Positions 1-9,017 of a DNA stretch of 44,459 nucleotides are shown one piece after another. Origin of the DNA: Actinomycetota bacterium (GTDB taxonomy: Bacteria > Actinomycetota > Actinomycetes > Streptosporangiales > Streptosporangiaceae); the NCBI GenBank assembly GCA_027313705.1, contig DAHVDE010000095.1, forward strand, positions 1 to 44,459. The letters run 5' to 3'. Every line of letters starts with the position of its first letter. Position 1 is the first letter of the stretch. The notes beneath the pieces were generated by a model. The model ran no database searches. It was given only the letters and a program-made list of their open reading frames with translations, and had not been told where the DNA came from. A program made the position numbers and the translations under genes.

Positions 1-23
1 CAGTGCGAATCTACAGTGGCAGG

Positions 24-3000
24 ATGACGGCAGCTTTCAGCCCGCGCGTGAACAGCCTCGACGAGCGCTACCAGCGCCAGGACGGCACCATCTACCTCAC
101 CGGGATCCAGGCGCTCGTCCGCATGCTGCTCGACCGCGCCCGCCACGACCGGGCCCGCGGCCTCGCCACCGCCTGCTACGTGTCCGGCTACGAGGGATCG
201 CCGCTCGGCGGGTACGACCTCGAGCTCGCCCGGCACCGGGCCTTGCTCGGCGAGCACGGCATCGTGCACCAGCCCGGCCTCAACGAGGAGCTTGCCGCCA
301 CGTCGGTGTCCGGCAGCCAGCTGGCCGGCCAGGTCGGCGACGCGAAGCAGGACGGCGTCACCGGCATCTGGTACGGCAAGGCCCCCGGCCTCGACCGGGC
401 GACCGACGCGCTGCGGCACGCCAACATGACCGGCACCGCGCCGGCCGGAGGAGCGGTGGCGCTCGTCGGCGACGACCCGGCCGCCAAGTCGTCCACCCTG
501 CCGTGCTCGTCCGAGACGGCCCTGGCCAGCCTGATGATGCCGGCCTTCTACCCGGCCGACGCCGCCGAGGCCCTGGTGCACGGCCAGCACGCGATCGAAC
601 TGTCCCGCGCCAGCGGCCTGTGGTCCGCGATGAAGGTGGTCACCGCGATGGCCGACGGCGCGTCCACCGCCCTGGTCAGCCCGGACTGGCAGGCACCGGA
701 CCTGTCGGACCTGCCGGACGGCCTGCGCGCCTACGCCCACCGGCCGCGTGCCCGGCTGCTCGGCGCGGAGCTCGCCGAGCTTGAGCGCAGCCAGCAGCTC
801 ACCCGGCTGCCCATCGCGGTGGAGTACATCCGCCGCAGCGGCCTCAACGTCGTCACCGGCCCGCGCGACGCCCGGATCGGCCTGATGGCCGCCGGCAAGA
901 CCTACCTGGACCTGCGGCAAGCCCTCACCGCGCTCGGGCTGAGCGACGCGGACCTCGAGCGGCAGGGCATCCGGCTGCTCAAGCTCGGCGTGATCTACCC
1001 GCTCGAGCCGTCCGTCGTCGCCGAGTTCGCGGACGGCCTGGACGAGATCCTGGTCATCGAGGACAAGCGTGCCTTCCTCGAGGACGCGGTCAAGTCCGTG
1101 CTGTACGGGCGGGCCAACGCCCCCGCGGTCTACGGCAAGCGGTCGCGGGACGGCTCGGCGCTGTTCCCGGCCGTGGGCGAGCTCGACTCCGACGTCGTCG
1201 CCGACTCCCTCGCCCGCCACTTCGCGGCGGCGGGCATCGGCGTGACGCAGCGGCCGCCCCGCGAGCGGGTCATGCTCCCGCTGGCGCAGCGCATGCCGTA
1301 CTTCTGCTCCGGCTGCCCGCACAACTCATCCACCAAGGTCGCCCCGGGCACCCTGGTCGGCGCCGGGATCGGCTGCCACGCGATGGTGGCGTTCATGGCG
1401 CCGGAGCAGGTCGGCGAGGTCATCGGGCTGTGCCAGATGGGCGGCGAGGGCGCCATGTGGATGGGTATCGCGCCGTTCGTGACGCAGCGGCACCTGGTGC
1501 AGAACCTCGGCGACGGCACGTTCGCGCACTCCGGCAGCCTCGCCATCCGCGCCGCCGTGGCCTCCGGCGCGAACATCACCTTCAAGCTGCTGCGCAACTC
1601 CGCTGTCGCGATGACCGGCGGCCAGCAGCCGGTCGGCGAGCTGCCCCTTGACCGGCTCCTCGCGCTGCTGACCGCCGAGGGCGTGCGCAAGGTCGTCGTC
1701 ACCACCGACAATCCGGCCGCGCTCAAGCGGCAGCTCGGCGGGAACGCCGACATCAGGCACCGTGACGACCTCATTGACGTGCAGCGGGAACTCGCCGCGA
1801 TTGACGGCGTCACCGCGGTAGTCCACGACCAGGAGTGCGCGGCGGAAAAACGGCGCAAGCGGCGCCGCGGCAAGGCCCCGGCGCCGGCCCAGCGCGCGTT
1901 CATCAACGAGCGCGTCTGCGAGGGCTGCGGCGACTGCGGCCGGGCGTCCAACTGCCTGTCCGTCCAGCCGGTGGCGACCGAGTTCGGCCGCAAGACCCGG
2001 ATCCACCAGTCGTCGTGCAACCTGGACTTCTCCTGCCTGGGCGGCGACTGCCCGTCCTTCCTGACCGTGGCCCCGGCCGCGTCGGCCGGGCGCCGCCCGG
2101 CGGTGCCGGCGCGGCTTGAGTCACCGGAGCTAGCCGAGCCCGCGCCGCTGCTGCGCCCGGACGGGTTCACCATGCGGATCACCGGTGTCGGCGGCACCGG
2201 GGTGGTGACCGTCGCGCAGATCCTCGGCACCGCGTTCGCCGCCGACGGGTGCCACGTGCGCTCCCTCGACCAGACCGGGCTGGCGCAGAAGGGCGGCGCG
2301 GTCGTCTCCGACCTATTCGTCGCCGCCGGCCCGGCCGAGCGCTCCGCCAAGCTCGGCCACGGCGAGTGCGACCTGTACCTGGGCTGCGACTCCCTGGTCG
2401 CCACCGACGGGACCCAGCTGCGCGCCGCGAGCAAGGACCGGACGGTCGCCGTCGTGTCCACTACCGAGGTACCGACCGGGCAGATGGTCACCGACGTCAG
2501 CCAGCACTTCCCCGCGCCCGGGCGGGTCACCGCCGCGATCGAGGAACGGGTGCGCTCAGCCCGTTTCCTGGACGCGTCCGCGCTCGCCAGGGAGCTGTTC
2601 GGCGACGAGCAGTACGCCAACATGATCCTGGTCGGCGCCGCTTACCAGGCAGGCGCGCTGCCGGTGAGCGCCGCGGCGATCGAGCACGCCATCAGGCTCA
2701 ACGGCGTGGCCGCCGACGCCAACGTCCGCGCGTTCCGGGCCGGCCGCGCGGTGCACGACACGCCGGCCCCCGCCGTCAGCGCCGCCGGGCGCGGCGATGC
2801 CACCCCGGCCGAGAAGAGCCTCGCCGACATGCTCACGCTGCGGGCCGGCGAGCTTGCCGCGTTCCAGAACCAGGCCTGCGCGGACGACTACACCGCCTAC
2901 GTGGCGCACGTCCGGACCCGCGAGGCGGCCGTCACCGGCGGCGAGGAGCTGACCAGGGCGGTCGCGCAGTACCTCTACAAGCTCACCGCCTACAAGGACG

Positions 3001-3458
3001 AGTACGAGGTCGCCCGCCTCAGCCTTGACCCGGCACTGAACGACGCGGTGCGCGCCCAGTTCGGCGACGGTGCCCGCTACTCCTACCGGCTGCACCCGCC
3101 GGTGCTCCGCGCGCTCGGCCTCAAGCACAAGGTCAGCCTCGGCCCGTGGTTCCGCCCGGCCTTCGCCGCCCTGGTCGGCCTGCGCCGCCTGCGCGGCACC
3201 CCGCTCGACCCCTTCGGCTACACCGAGGTCCGCCGCACCGAGCGGGCCCTGATCGCCGAGTACCGCGAGGTCATCGATCAGCTGCTGGCCGGCCTGACCG
3301 AAGGCAACCACGGCCTCGCCGTGCAGATCGCCGCCCTGCCCGACATGATCCGCGGCTACGAGCACGTCAAGCTGGGCACCGTGCGCGCCTACCACGAGCA
3401 GCTGGCCGAGCTCCGCGCCGAGTTCGCCACGTCAGCCGCCGCGACCCTGGTCCGGTAG
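24..3458 (+). CDS. Fused indolepyruvate ferredoxin oxidoreductase
   Basis: This protein of about 1144 residues carries both the IorA-like (TPP-dependent) and IorB-like (gamma) modules of indolepyruvate ferredoxin oxidoreductase in one chain. The family oxidatively decarboxylates aryl- or branched-chain 2-oxo acids to acyl-CoA with ferredoxin as acceptor. Visible features are an N-terminal pyrimidine-binding region, a GCPHNSS segment, a TPP-binding GEGAMWMG segment, a cysteine cluster beginning CEGCGDCG that suits an Fe-S site, and a C-terminal GVGGTGV motif that opens the gamma domain. The ATG at 24 was chosen; an in-frame GTG at 3 adds seven residues, and the frame is open to the window edge, so the true start may lie outside. 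The length is normal for the fused form. The next gene, a crotonase, could act on the same acyl-CoA pool, but that is inference. Confidence 0.9.
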   Translation: MTAAFSPRVNSLDERYQRQDGTIYLTGIQALVRMLLDRARHDRARGLATACYVSGYEGSPLGGYDLELARHRALLGEHGIVHQPGLNEELAATSVSGSQLAGQVGDAKQDGVTGIWYGKAPGLDRATDALRHANMTGTAPAGGAVALVGDDPAAKSSTLPCSSETALASLMMPAFYPADAAEALVHGQHAIELSRASGLWSAMKVVTAMADGASTALVSPDWQAPDLSDLPDGLRAYAHRPRARLLGAELAELERSQQLTRLPIAVEYIRRSGLNVVTGPRDARIGLMAAGKTYLDLRQALTALGLSDADLERQGIRLLKLGVIYPLEPSVVAEFADGLDEILVIEDKRAFLEDAVKSVLYGRANAPAVYGKRSRDGSALFPAVGELDSDVVADSLARHFAAAGIGVTQRPPRERVMLPLAQRMPYFCSGCPHNSSTKVAPGTLVGAGIGCHAMVAFMAPEQVGEVIGLCQMGGEGAMWMGIAPFVTQRHLVQNLGDGTFAHSGSLAIRAAVASGANITFKLLRNSAVAMTGGQQPVGELPLDRLLALLTAEGVRKVVVTTDNPAALKRQLGGNADIRHRDDLIDVQRELAAIDGVTAVVHDQECAAEKRRKRRRGKAPAPAQRAFINERVCEGCGDCGRASNCLSVQPVATEFGRKTRIHQSSCNLDFSCLGGDCPSFLTVAPAASAGRRPAVPARLESPELAEPAPLLRPDGFTMRITGVGGTGVVTVAQILGTAFAADGCHVRSLDQTGLAQKGGAVVSDLFVAAGPAERSAKLGHGECDLYLGCDSLVATDGTQLRAASKDRTVAVVSTTEVPTGQMVTDVSQHFPAPGRVTAAIEERVRSARFLDASALARELFGDEQYANMILVGAAYQAGALPVSAAAIEHAIRLNGVAADANVRAFRAGRAVHDTPAPAVSAAGRGDATPAEKSLADMLTLRAGELAAFQNQACADDYTAYVAHVRTREAAVTGGEELTRAVAQYLYKLTAYKDEYEVARLSLDPALNDAVRAQFGDGARYSYRLHPPVLRALGLKHKVSLGPWFRPAFAALVGLRRLRGTPLDPFGYTEVRRTERALIAEYREVIDQLLAGLTEGNHGLAVQIAALPDMIRGYEHVKLGTVRAYHEQLAELRAEFATSAAATLVR

Positions 3459-3547
3459 CCCGCTCAGGCAGCCCCGCTCGCCCGTTCGGCGTCACCGGGC
3501 TCCGCGCCGAATTCGTCACGTCAGGCGGCGCGACAATGGTCAGGTAA
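3411..3547 (+). repeat. Degenerate direct repeat of the oxidoreductase 3' end
   Basis: The last 48 nt of the oxidoreductase gene (3411-3458) recur in diverged form at 3500-3547, about 40 nt downstream. Translated, the two tails read LRAEFATSAAATLVR and LRAEFVTSGGATMVR, each followed by a stop codon. The second copy has no gene body, so it looks like a partial tandem duplication or a leftover of recombination with a related gene. Confidence 0.8.
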
Positions 3548-3575
3548 CCGCATGGCAGAGAGGATGCTTAGGGTC

Positions 3576-4352
3576 ATGGAGTTCGAGCACGTTCTTGTCG
3601 AGCGTTCGGGTGATTTCGCCACCGTCACGATGAACCGGCCGCAGCGCCGCAATGCCCTGTCGCTTGAGCACATGCGCGAGCTGATCGCGGCTTTCGCTGA
3701 CCTCGCCGGCAGCAGCGCGCTGGGCATCGTCCTGGCCGGCAACGGCCCGGTGTTCAGCGCCGGGCACGACTTCGCCCAGGTCGCCGGCGCTGACCTGGGG
3801 GCCGTCCGCTCGCTGCTGGCGACCTGCACCGAGCTCATGACGCTCATGCAGCAGGTACCGCAGCCGGTAGTGGCGCGGGTCCACGGGCTGGCCACCGCGG
3901 CCGGCTGCCAGCTGGTCGCGAGCGCCGACCTGGCCGTGGCCAGCGAGGACGCGGGTTTCGCGGCACCGGGCGGCAAGGGCGGCTGGTTCTGCCACACTCC
4001 CATGGTGGCGGTCGCCAGGAACGTGGGCCGCAAGCGCGCCATGGAGCTGGCCCTGTCCGGTGACGTCATCGACGCGCGCACGGCCCTGGACTGGGGCCTG
4101 GTCAACCGGGTGGTGCCCGCCGCCCAGCTCGACGAGGCGGTCCGCGACCTGCTCGAGCGCGTCACGCGCGGTTCCGCGCAGAGCAAGGGGATCGGCAAGC
4201 AGGCGCTGTACGCCCAGATCGACCTCGACCAGCCGAAGGCGTACGCCTACGCCATCGAGGTCATGGCATCCACCAGCCAGCTCCCGGACGCACAGGAAGG
4301 GATCCGCGCGTTCCTGGAGAAGCGCAAGCCGCGCTGGCGCCACGGCCGCTAG
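3576..4352 (+). CDS. Enoyl-CoA hydratase/isomerase family protein
   Basis: A 258-residue crotonase-fold protein. The N-terminal segment VTMNRPQRRNALS and the oxyanion-hole segment VFSAGHDF are typical of the family. The second conserved block reads APGGKGGWFCHTP, which resembles the ECHDC3-like branch (PGxxxGxFCxTP) rather than classical enoyl-CoA hydratase, so the usual catalytic Glu pair is not obvious and hydratase activity should not be assumed. The block GLVNRVVP near residue 180 is also family-typical. The ATG at 3576 was chosen because conserved sequence begins a few residues later; ATGs at 3552 and 3564 are alternatives. The gene stands alone, about 115 nt after the oxidoreductase. 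Confidence 0.85.
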   Translation: MEFEHVLVERSGDFATVTMNRPQRRNALSLEHMRELIAAFADLAGSSALGIVLAGNGPVFSAGHDFAQVAGADLGAVRSLLATCTELMTLMQQVPQPVVARVHGLATAAGCQLVASADLAVASEDAGFAAPGGKGGWFCHTPMVAVARNVGRKRAMELALSGDVIDARTALDWGLVNRVVPAAQLDEAVRDLLERVTRGSAQSKGIGKQALYAQIDLDQPKAYAYAIEVMASTSQLPDAQEGIRAFLEKRKPRWRHGR

Positions 4353-4582
4353 GCGCAGCCTGACCACGCCGCTAACGACGACCCTCCGGCCGGCCACCGC
4401 GGCGGCACACGCCGCCACCGTGCAGACCGTCGCGATCCGCGACCATCGCACCCATTGCGGTGCTCGCTGCGATGCCGGCTCGCGTCGCGGCGCTGGCCGG
4501 GGCCCGCGTCCGTAGTTGTCTTTCATCTAAGCCTGTCTCCCTGACTCGAAGCTGTCGTCTCGAGGGCGCGCGGTTTGTGGTT

Positions 4583-5215
4583 CTAAAGGCTCCACAGTGC
4601 TTCTGTTGGCGACAAGCGAGCGGCGCGGATGGCGGGCAGCAGCCCGGCGATGGCGCCGATGGCGAGCGCGGCGGCCAGCCCGCCGGCCCAGGCTTCGGCC
4701 GGGATCACGATGGTCCAGCCCTTGGCGTGGGCGTAAACCGCGGTCGAGACCACGCCCGTGACCACCCCGGCGGCGCCGCCGATCAGCGAGAGCAGGATGG
4801 CCTCGGACAGGAACTGGAGGCGTATCTGGCCCCGGGTAGCGCCCAGTGCCCGCCGCAGCCCGATCTCCTGACGCCGTTCCAGCACCGAGATGATCATGAT
4901 GTTGGCCACGCCGACGGCGCCGACCAGCAGCGCGACCGCTCCCAGGCCAAGGAACAGCGTGTCGAACGCGCCGGCGGCGTCGGCCTGAGCCGTCAGCGCG
5001 GCCGACGGCTGGGACACGCTGACCCCGCTGGGATCCGCTGGATTGGCCTGGTAGCCGAGCAGGCCGTCCACCCTGTTGGTGACGGACTGGCTGTCTTGCG
5101 TCTGCACGTAGAGTTCCGACGGATGCCCGTCGAAGCCGAGGTACTTCTCCGCGGCGGGGAATCCGATCGGCGGCTCGCTGTCCGCCGAGCCGACTGCTGG
5201 AGGCGGGTTTGCCGT
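4583..5215 (-). pseudogene. 5'-truncated MacB/FtsX-type ABC transporter permease
   Basis: Roughly 200 C-terminal residues of a MacB-like permease read on the minus strand to a TAG at 4583. They include the end of the extracytoplasmic domain (FPAAEKYLGFDGHPSELYVQ), a membrane helix, the family signature ISVLERRQEIGLRRALGATR, two further helices and a terminal AIRAARLSPTEAL. The N-terminal helix, about half of the extracytoplasmic domain and any start codon are missing. The frame stays open upstream to 5851, but that part is only the antisense of the response regulator gene. No ABC ATPase gene (macB/lolD type) lies nearby. Homology is lost near 5215, about 65 nt before the start of the divergent response regulator, which marks a deletion or rearrangement junction. 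Confidence 0.8.
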
Positions 5216-5278
5216 GTCAGCTGTGCTTCCGCTCGGCAGGCCGGCTTGACCGGCGACGGCGGCTACGCGAACGGCCGG

Positions 5279-5944
5279 GTGATCCGTTGCCTGATCACCG
5301 ACGACCAGGCCATGGTCCGCGAGGGCTTCGCCGCCATGCTCGCCGCGGAACCCGGGATCATGGTCGCCGGGCAGGCCGTGGACGGCGCCGACGCGGTGCG
5401 CCAGGCCCGCCGGCTGGACCCCGACGTCGTGCTGATGGACGTGCGGATGCCCGTCATGGACGGGCTGGAGGCCGCCCGCCAGATCCTGGCCGCCGCGGTC
5501 AGCCCGGGCCGCCCGCGGGTGCTGATGCTGACCACCTTCGACCTCGACGAGTACGTGTACGAGGCGCTGCGGGCCGGCGCCAGCGGATTCGTGCTCAAGG
5601 ACGCTACCACCGCCGAGTTGGTCCACGCGGTCAAGGTCGTCGCCGCAGGCGACGCGCTGCTGGCCCCGTCGGTGACCCGGCGGCTGATCACTGACTTCAC
5701 CCGCAAGTCTCCCGCCGTCCCGGCCGCCCCCGCCGCCCTCGCCGCGTTGACCAGCCGGGAAACGGAAGTACTGATGCTGATCGCCCAGGGCATGTCCAAC
5801 AGCCAGATCAGCGACACCCTGTGCATCGCCGGGGAAACCACCAGGACCCACATCAAGCGCATCCTGGCCAAGCTGGGCCTGCGCGACCGCGCACAGGCCG
5901 TCGTGACCGCCTACGAGACCGGCCTCGTCACACCCGGCGGATAG
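5279..5944 (+). CDS. LuxR/NarL-family response regulator
   Basis: A 221-residue two-component response regulator. The receiver domain begins VIRCLITDDQ, has its phospho-acceptor Asp near residue 54 (VVLMDVRMP) and the conserved Lys in FVLKDAT. A linker of about 25 Ala/Pro-rich residues leads to a LuxR-type helix-turn-helix (LTSRETEVLMLIAQGMSN to RILAKLGL). The start is GTG at 5279; the frame is open further upstream, but that sequence is antisense to the truncated permease. Such regulators normally sit just after their sensor kinase gene. Here the kinase is absent, so the regulator may be orphaned by the same event that truncated the permease. Confidence 0.9.
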   Translation: MIRCLITDDQAMVREGFAAMLAAEPGIMVAGQAVDGADAVRQARRLDPDVVLMDVRMPVMDGLEAARQILAAAVSPGRPRVLMLTTFDLDEYVYEALRAGASGFVLKDATTAELVHAVKVVAAGDALLAPSVTRRLITDFTRKSPAVPAAPAALAALTSRETEVLMLIAQGMSNSQISDTLCIAGETTRTHIKRILAKLGLRDRAQAVVTAYETGLVTPGG

Positions 5945-5971
5945 GGTTCAAGCTACCCACGACGGTGACAC

Positions 5972-5985
5972 CGCCACGGGTGGCG
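5972..5985 (+). terminator. Possible short hairpin after the response regulator
   Basis: A perfect dyad, CGCCAC-GG-GTGGCG, starts 28 nt after the response regulator stop and lies between convergent genes. There is no T-tract, so this is at best a weak or bidirectional terminator. Confidence 0.25.
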
Positions 5986-6104
5986 ACCCCACGGCAGCGA
6001 GCGCTGGTCAGATTGCGGCCTCCTGCCTAGCGCGAGGAGCGAGGCGTTCCTGCAGGGTGGGGTAGGTGTTGGGTTCGAACGGCTGGCAGGAACCCGGCGG
6101 CCGG

Positions 6105-7637
6105 TTAGCGCCGTACCGCGGCCGACCAGTCCGTTTCATCTCGCAGCCGCCGCTTGAGCAGCTTGCCGCCGGGATTGCGCGGCAGGGGGGCCGCGGCGAC
6201 CGCAACGTACTGCGGGACCTTGAAGTCGGCGATATGGGCGCCGAGGTAGTCGAGCACCGCCGTCACGTCGAACGCGGCGCCGGGCGCGGGCACGATCACG
6301 GCGCCCACTTTCTCGCCCATCATCTCATCGGGCACGCCGAGCACCGCCGCCTCGTAGACTCCCGGGGCCCCGGCGAGGGCGTTCTCGACCTCGACGCAGT
6401 ACACGTTCTCGCCGCCGCGGTTGATCATGTCCTTCACCCGGTCCACCAGGTAGACCAGGCCTTCGTCGTCGATCCTGGCGAGATCGCCCGTGCGCAGCCA
6501 GCCCTCGCTGAAGGCCGCGGCGGTCGCTTCGGCCTTGTTCCAGTAGCCCGAGACAACGTTGGGCCCGCGGACCAGCAGTTCGCCGGTACCGTCGGGCAGT
6601 ACGGCATCGAGGCGGACGTCGCACACCGGGGCCGCGAAGCCGACCGAGTCGGCGTGATCGACGAACTCGTGCGGCAGGAACGTCGCGACGCTTGAGGTCT
6701 CGGTCAGGCCGAAGCCGTTGCCGAGCCGCGCCTGGGGGAAGGCCATGGCCAGCCGGGCGACCAGGTCGGGCGCGATCGGCGCCCCGCCGTAGGAGACCGA
6801 GCGCACCGAGGAGATGTCGGTGCCGGCGAAGGCCGGCTGGCTGATCGCCAGCCAGTAGATCGCCGGGACCGTGATCATGGTGTCGATCCGCTCCTCGGAG
6901 ATGGCACGCAGGAAGGCGCCGGCATCGAAGGCGGGCATGATGACCGCCGTGCCGCCGACGTACATCGCGACCAGCAGCTGGCTGTTGCACCCGGTCACGT
7001 GGAACAGCGGTACCGAGATCAGCGTCCGCAGGTCCCCGGGCAGCGCATACAACGCGCGGCGGCAGGTCTCGGCATTGGACAGGAAGTTCTCGTGACTGGT
7101 CACCGCGCCCTTGGGGAAACCCGTGGTACCGCTGGTGTAGAAGATCGCGGCCGGGTCGCCCGGGGCCTGGTCGTCAACGACGACCGGATCCCCGTCCGGT
7201 AGCGCGGTGCCCGGCGCGAACACGTACCGCGCCCCGGAATCGGTGATGACGTAGCCTGCTTCTTCGTCGGTGAACCGGGTGTTGACCGGCACGACGACGG
7301 CGTCGGCCAGCACGCCGCCGAAAAAGGCCAGTACCCAGTCGATGCCGTTCGGCAGGCGGATCGCCACCCGGTCGCCGCGCTGGACGCCGAGGGCCCGCAG
7401 CCCGCCCGCCACCCGGGCGGCCCGCTCCCACAGCTCGGTGTAGCTGAGCCTGGGCCCGCCGCCGGTTTCCGCGACAGCCTCCGCGGCGCGGCGCCGCTCG
7501 ACGCTCGCGCGCAGCATGTGCACCAGGTTGGCGGGCAGCACGTCATAGCGCTTGATGCCGTCGGGCCCCCGGGTGACGCCGGCCAGGTCGAAGACGCCGC
7601 CGAGGCTGCTGCGGTCGGTACCAGGCGGGCGGCTCAT
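6105..7637 (-). CDS. Class I adenylate-forming acyl-CoA synthetase
   Basis: A 510-residue AMP-dependent ligase that would activate a carboxylic acid through an acyl-adenylate and transfer it to CoA. Motifs are in the expected order: the P-loop-like AIFYTSGTTGFPKGA, GFGLTETS, the ATP-binding EGWLRTGDLARIDDEGLVYLVDR spread over A5-A8, and the C-terminal catalytic Lys in PRNPGGKLLKR. It most resembles medium-chain or aromatic acid CoA ligases; the substrate cannot be read from the sequence. Its ATG overlaps the stop of the upstream phosphotriesterase-like gene by 4 nt (ATGA at 7634-7637), so the two are probably translationally coupled and act in one catabolic route. Confidence 0.9.
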   Translation of the reverse strand: MSRPPGTDRSSLGGVFDLAGVTRGPDGIKRYDVLPANLVHMLRASVERRRAAEAVAETGGGPRLSYTELWERAARVAGGLRALGVQRGDRVAIRLPNGIDWVLAFFGGVLADAVVVPVNTRFTDEEAGYVITDSGARYVFAPGTALPDGDPVVVDDQAPGDPAAIFYTSGTTGFPKGAVTSHENFLSNAETCRRALYALPGDLRTLISVPLFHVTGCNSQLLVAMYVGGTAVIMPAFDAGAFLRAISEERIDTMITVPAIYWLAISQPAFAGTDISSVRSVSYGGAPIAPDLVARLAMAFPQARLGNGFGLTETSSVATFLPHEFVDHADSVGFAAPVCDVRLDAVLPDGTGELLVRGPNVVSGYWNKAEATAAAFSEGWLRTGDLARIDDEGLVYLVDRVKDMINRGGENVYCVEVENALAGAPGVYEAAVLGVPDEMMGEKVGAVIVPAPGAAFDVTAVLDYLGAHIADFKVPQYVAVAAAPLPRNPGGKLLKRRLRDETDWSAAVRR

Positions 7638-8626
7638 GCCGCACCCCCGTTGGCGGGCGTGAAGTAGCGCACCGGGTTGTCGATGAGCATCGTGTCCAGC
7701 TGCGCGTGCGTGACGCCCGCCTCGAGCAGCGCGGGCACGACGTCAGTGCTGATGTGCTCGTAGTGCCAGTTCGGCGTGGCGGCGGCGTGGACCGCGTCAT
7801 GCGCCGCGCCGAAGTAGTCGATGAAGCAGCTGGCATCGTGGGCCAGCACCATGCTGGGGGCGTAGCCGCGCGCGGCCAGGGCGGCGACGGTCTTAACGCG
7901 CTCGGCGCCGGGATTGAAGAGATCAAGCCCGAACCGGTCCATGCCGAGCAGCACCCCCTGATCCGCGAGCTCGGTGAGGTAGCCCAGGTCATTGCTGTCG
8001 CCCGCGTGCCCGATCACGACCTTGCTCAGGTCGACGCCCTCCTCCCTGAAAATCCGCACCGTGGTCCTCCCGGTCTGGTGCGGCCCCGAGGTATGCACCG
8101 TGATAGGGGCGCCCGTCTCGGCGTGCGCGCGGGCGACGGCGCGGGCTATCCGCTCCACGCCGGGCGTTAGCTCAGGAGTCTCCATGCAGCACTTGAGGAA
8201 CGCGGCCTTGACGCCGGTGTCGGCGATGCCTTCGGTGATGTCCCGGACGAAGTCGGTGACCAGCGGCTCGGGTATATCGAGCAGCAGGCCTGGTCCCCGG
8301 TAGGCGTACTGCTGCGGCAGTTCCTCGTAAACGTACAGGCCGGTGGCGACGATGATGTTGACCGGTGTCTGGGCGGCGATCCGCTGGATGCGCGGGATGT
8401 AACGCCCCAGGCCCCACACCGTCGGGTCGACGATGGTGCGGATGCCCTTGGCGTGCACGGCGTTCAGCTTCGCCGCCGCGTCGGCGACCCGGGCCTCCTC
8501 ATCCCACCAGCTACTGCCGTAGTTCTGCACGTGCTCGGTGGAGAGCACGAATACATGCTCGTGCATCAGTGTCGGGCCCAGGCTGCCCAGGTCTACGGGG
8601 CCACGCACAGTCTCCACAGCGACCAT
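7634..8626 (-). CDS. Phosphotriesterase-family metal-dependent hydrolase
   Basis: A 330-residue amidohydrolase-superfamily enzyme of the phosphotriesterase/lactonase type. The binuclear metal ligands are visible in order: HxH in LMHEHVF near residue 20, a carboxylatable Lys in AAFLKCC, His in ITVHTSG, His in VVIGHAGD and Asp in VLAHDASC. The family includes phosphotriesterases, lactonases and ester hydrolases. Coupling to an acyl-CoA ligase suggests a lactone or ester is opened and the acid then activated, which is inference. The ATG at 8626 is well supported by an AAGGAGAGG ribosome site 5 nt upstream; in-frame starts further upstream lack such a site. Confidence 0.9.
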   Translation of the reverse strand: MVAVETVRGPVDLGSLGPTLMHEHVFVLSTEHVQNYGSSWWDEEARVADAAAKLNAVHAKGIRTIVDPTVWGLGRYIPRIQRIAAQTPVNIIVATGLYVYEELPQQYAYRGPGLLLDIPEPLVTDFVRDITEGIADTGVKAAFLKCCMETPELTPGVERIARAVARAHAETGAPITVHTSGPHQTGRTTVRIFREEGVDLSKVVIGHAGDSNDLGYLTELADQGVLLGMDRFGLDLFNPGAERVKTVAALAARGYAPSMVLAHDASCFIDYFGAAHDAVHAAATPNWHYEHISTDVVPALLEAGVTHAQLDTMLIDNPVRYFTPANGGAA

Positions 8627-9017
8627 GACGATCCTCTCCTTTGAAGACGGCGCCCGAAGCGTCTCAGGTGCCCGCCACGGTGTCAACGGCGCGCGGCGGC
8701 GTGATCCTGGCCGAGCCACTGCGGCTGGCTCGTGTCACATGTCTGCAGAGTCGGCCAGGCCGCACCCGCGAGCCTTGCATCCAGCCTCAGCCCCCTGTGG
8801 TACATCTCGATCGCCGCAGCGCCGGTCATCGCAGCCCTCGTCGTCGCAGTTCTTCTCAGGCGACGCCGGGCAACGGCTACTGCGCAGTGACAGGCCCGTT
8901 AGGAGGAGCGTCCTAACACTGCAACAGCGCCTTGTGATCCCTGGGTCTTCTGGCGTAGCGGGACTTGCGCGCAGCTGCCGGGCGGGCGGCCCGGTGTGAC
9001 GCGACTTGAGCTAGGAC
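8627..9017 (+). other. Intergenic stretch, no gene recognised
   Basis: About 390 nt between the divergent phosphotriesterase-like gene and the broken pentapeptide gene. It holds the ribosome site of the former (8632-8640 on the minus strand). I see no coding pattern, repeat or clear promoter in the rest. Confidence 0.4.

Noticed and set aside
1130-2623. 497-codon minus-strand ORF inside the oxidoreductase gene
   Set aside because: It is the antisense shadow of a high-GC gene; its translation is Ser/Arg/Thr-rich with no family resemblance.
4460-5278. N-terminal extension of the response regulator frame
   Set aside because: The extension is antisense to the permease fragment and contains no domain; the receiver domain begins at the GTG chosen.
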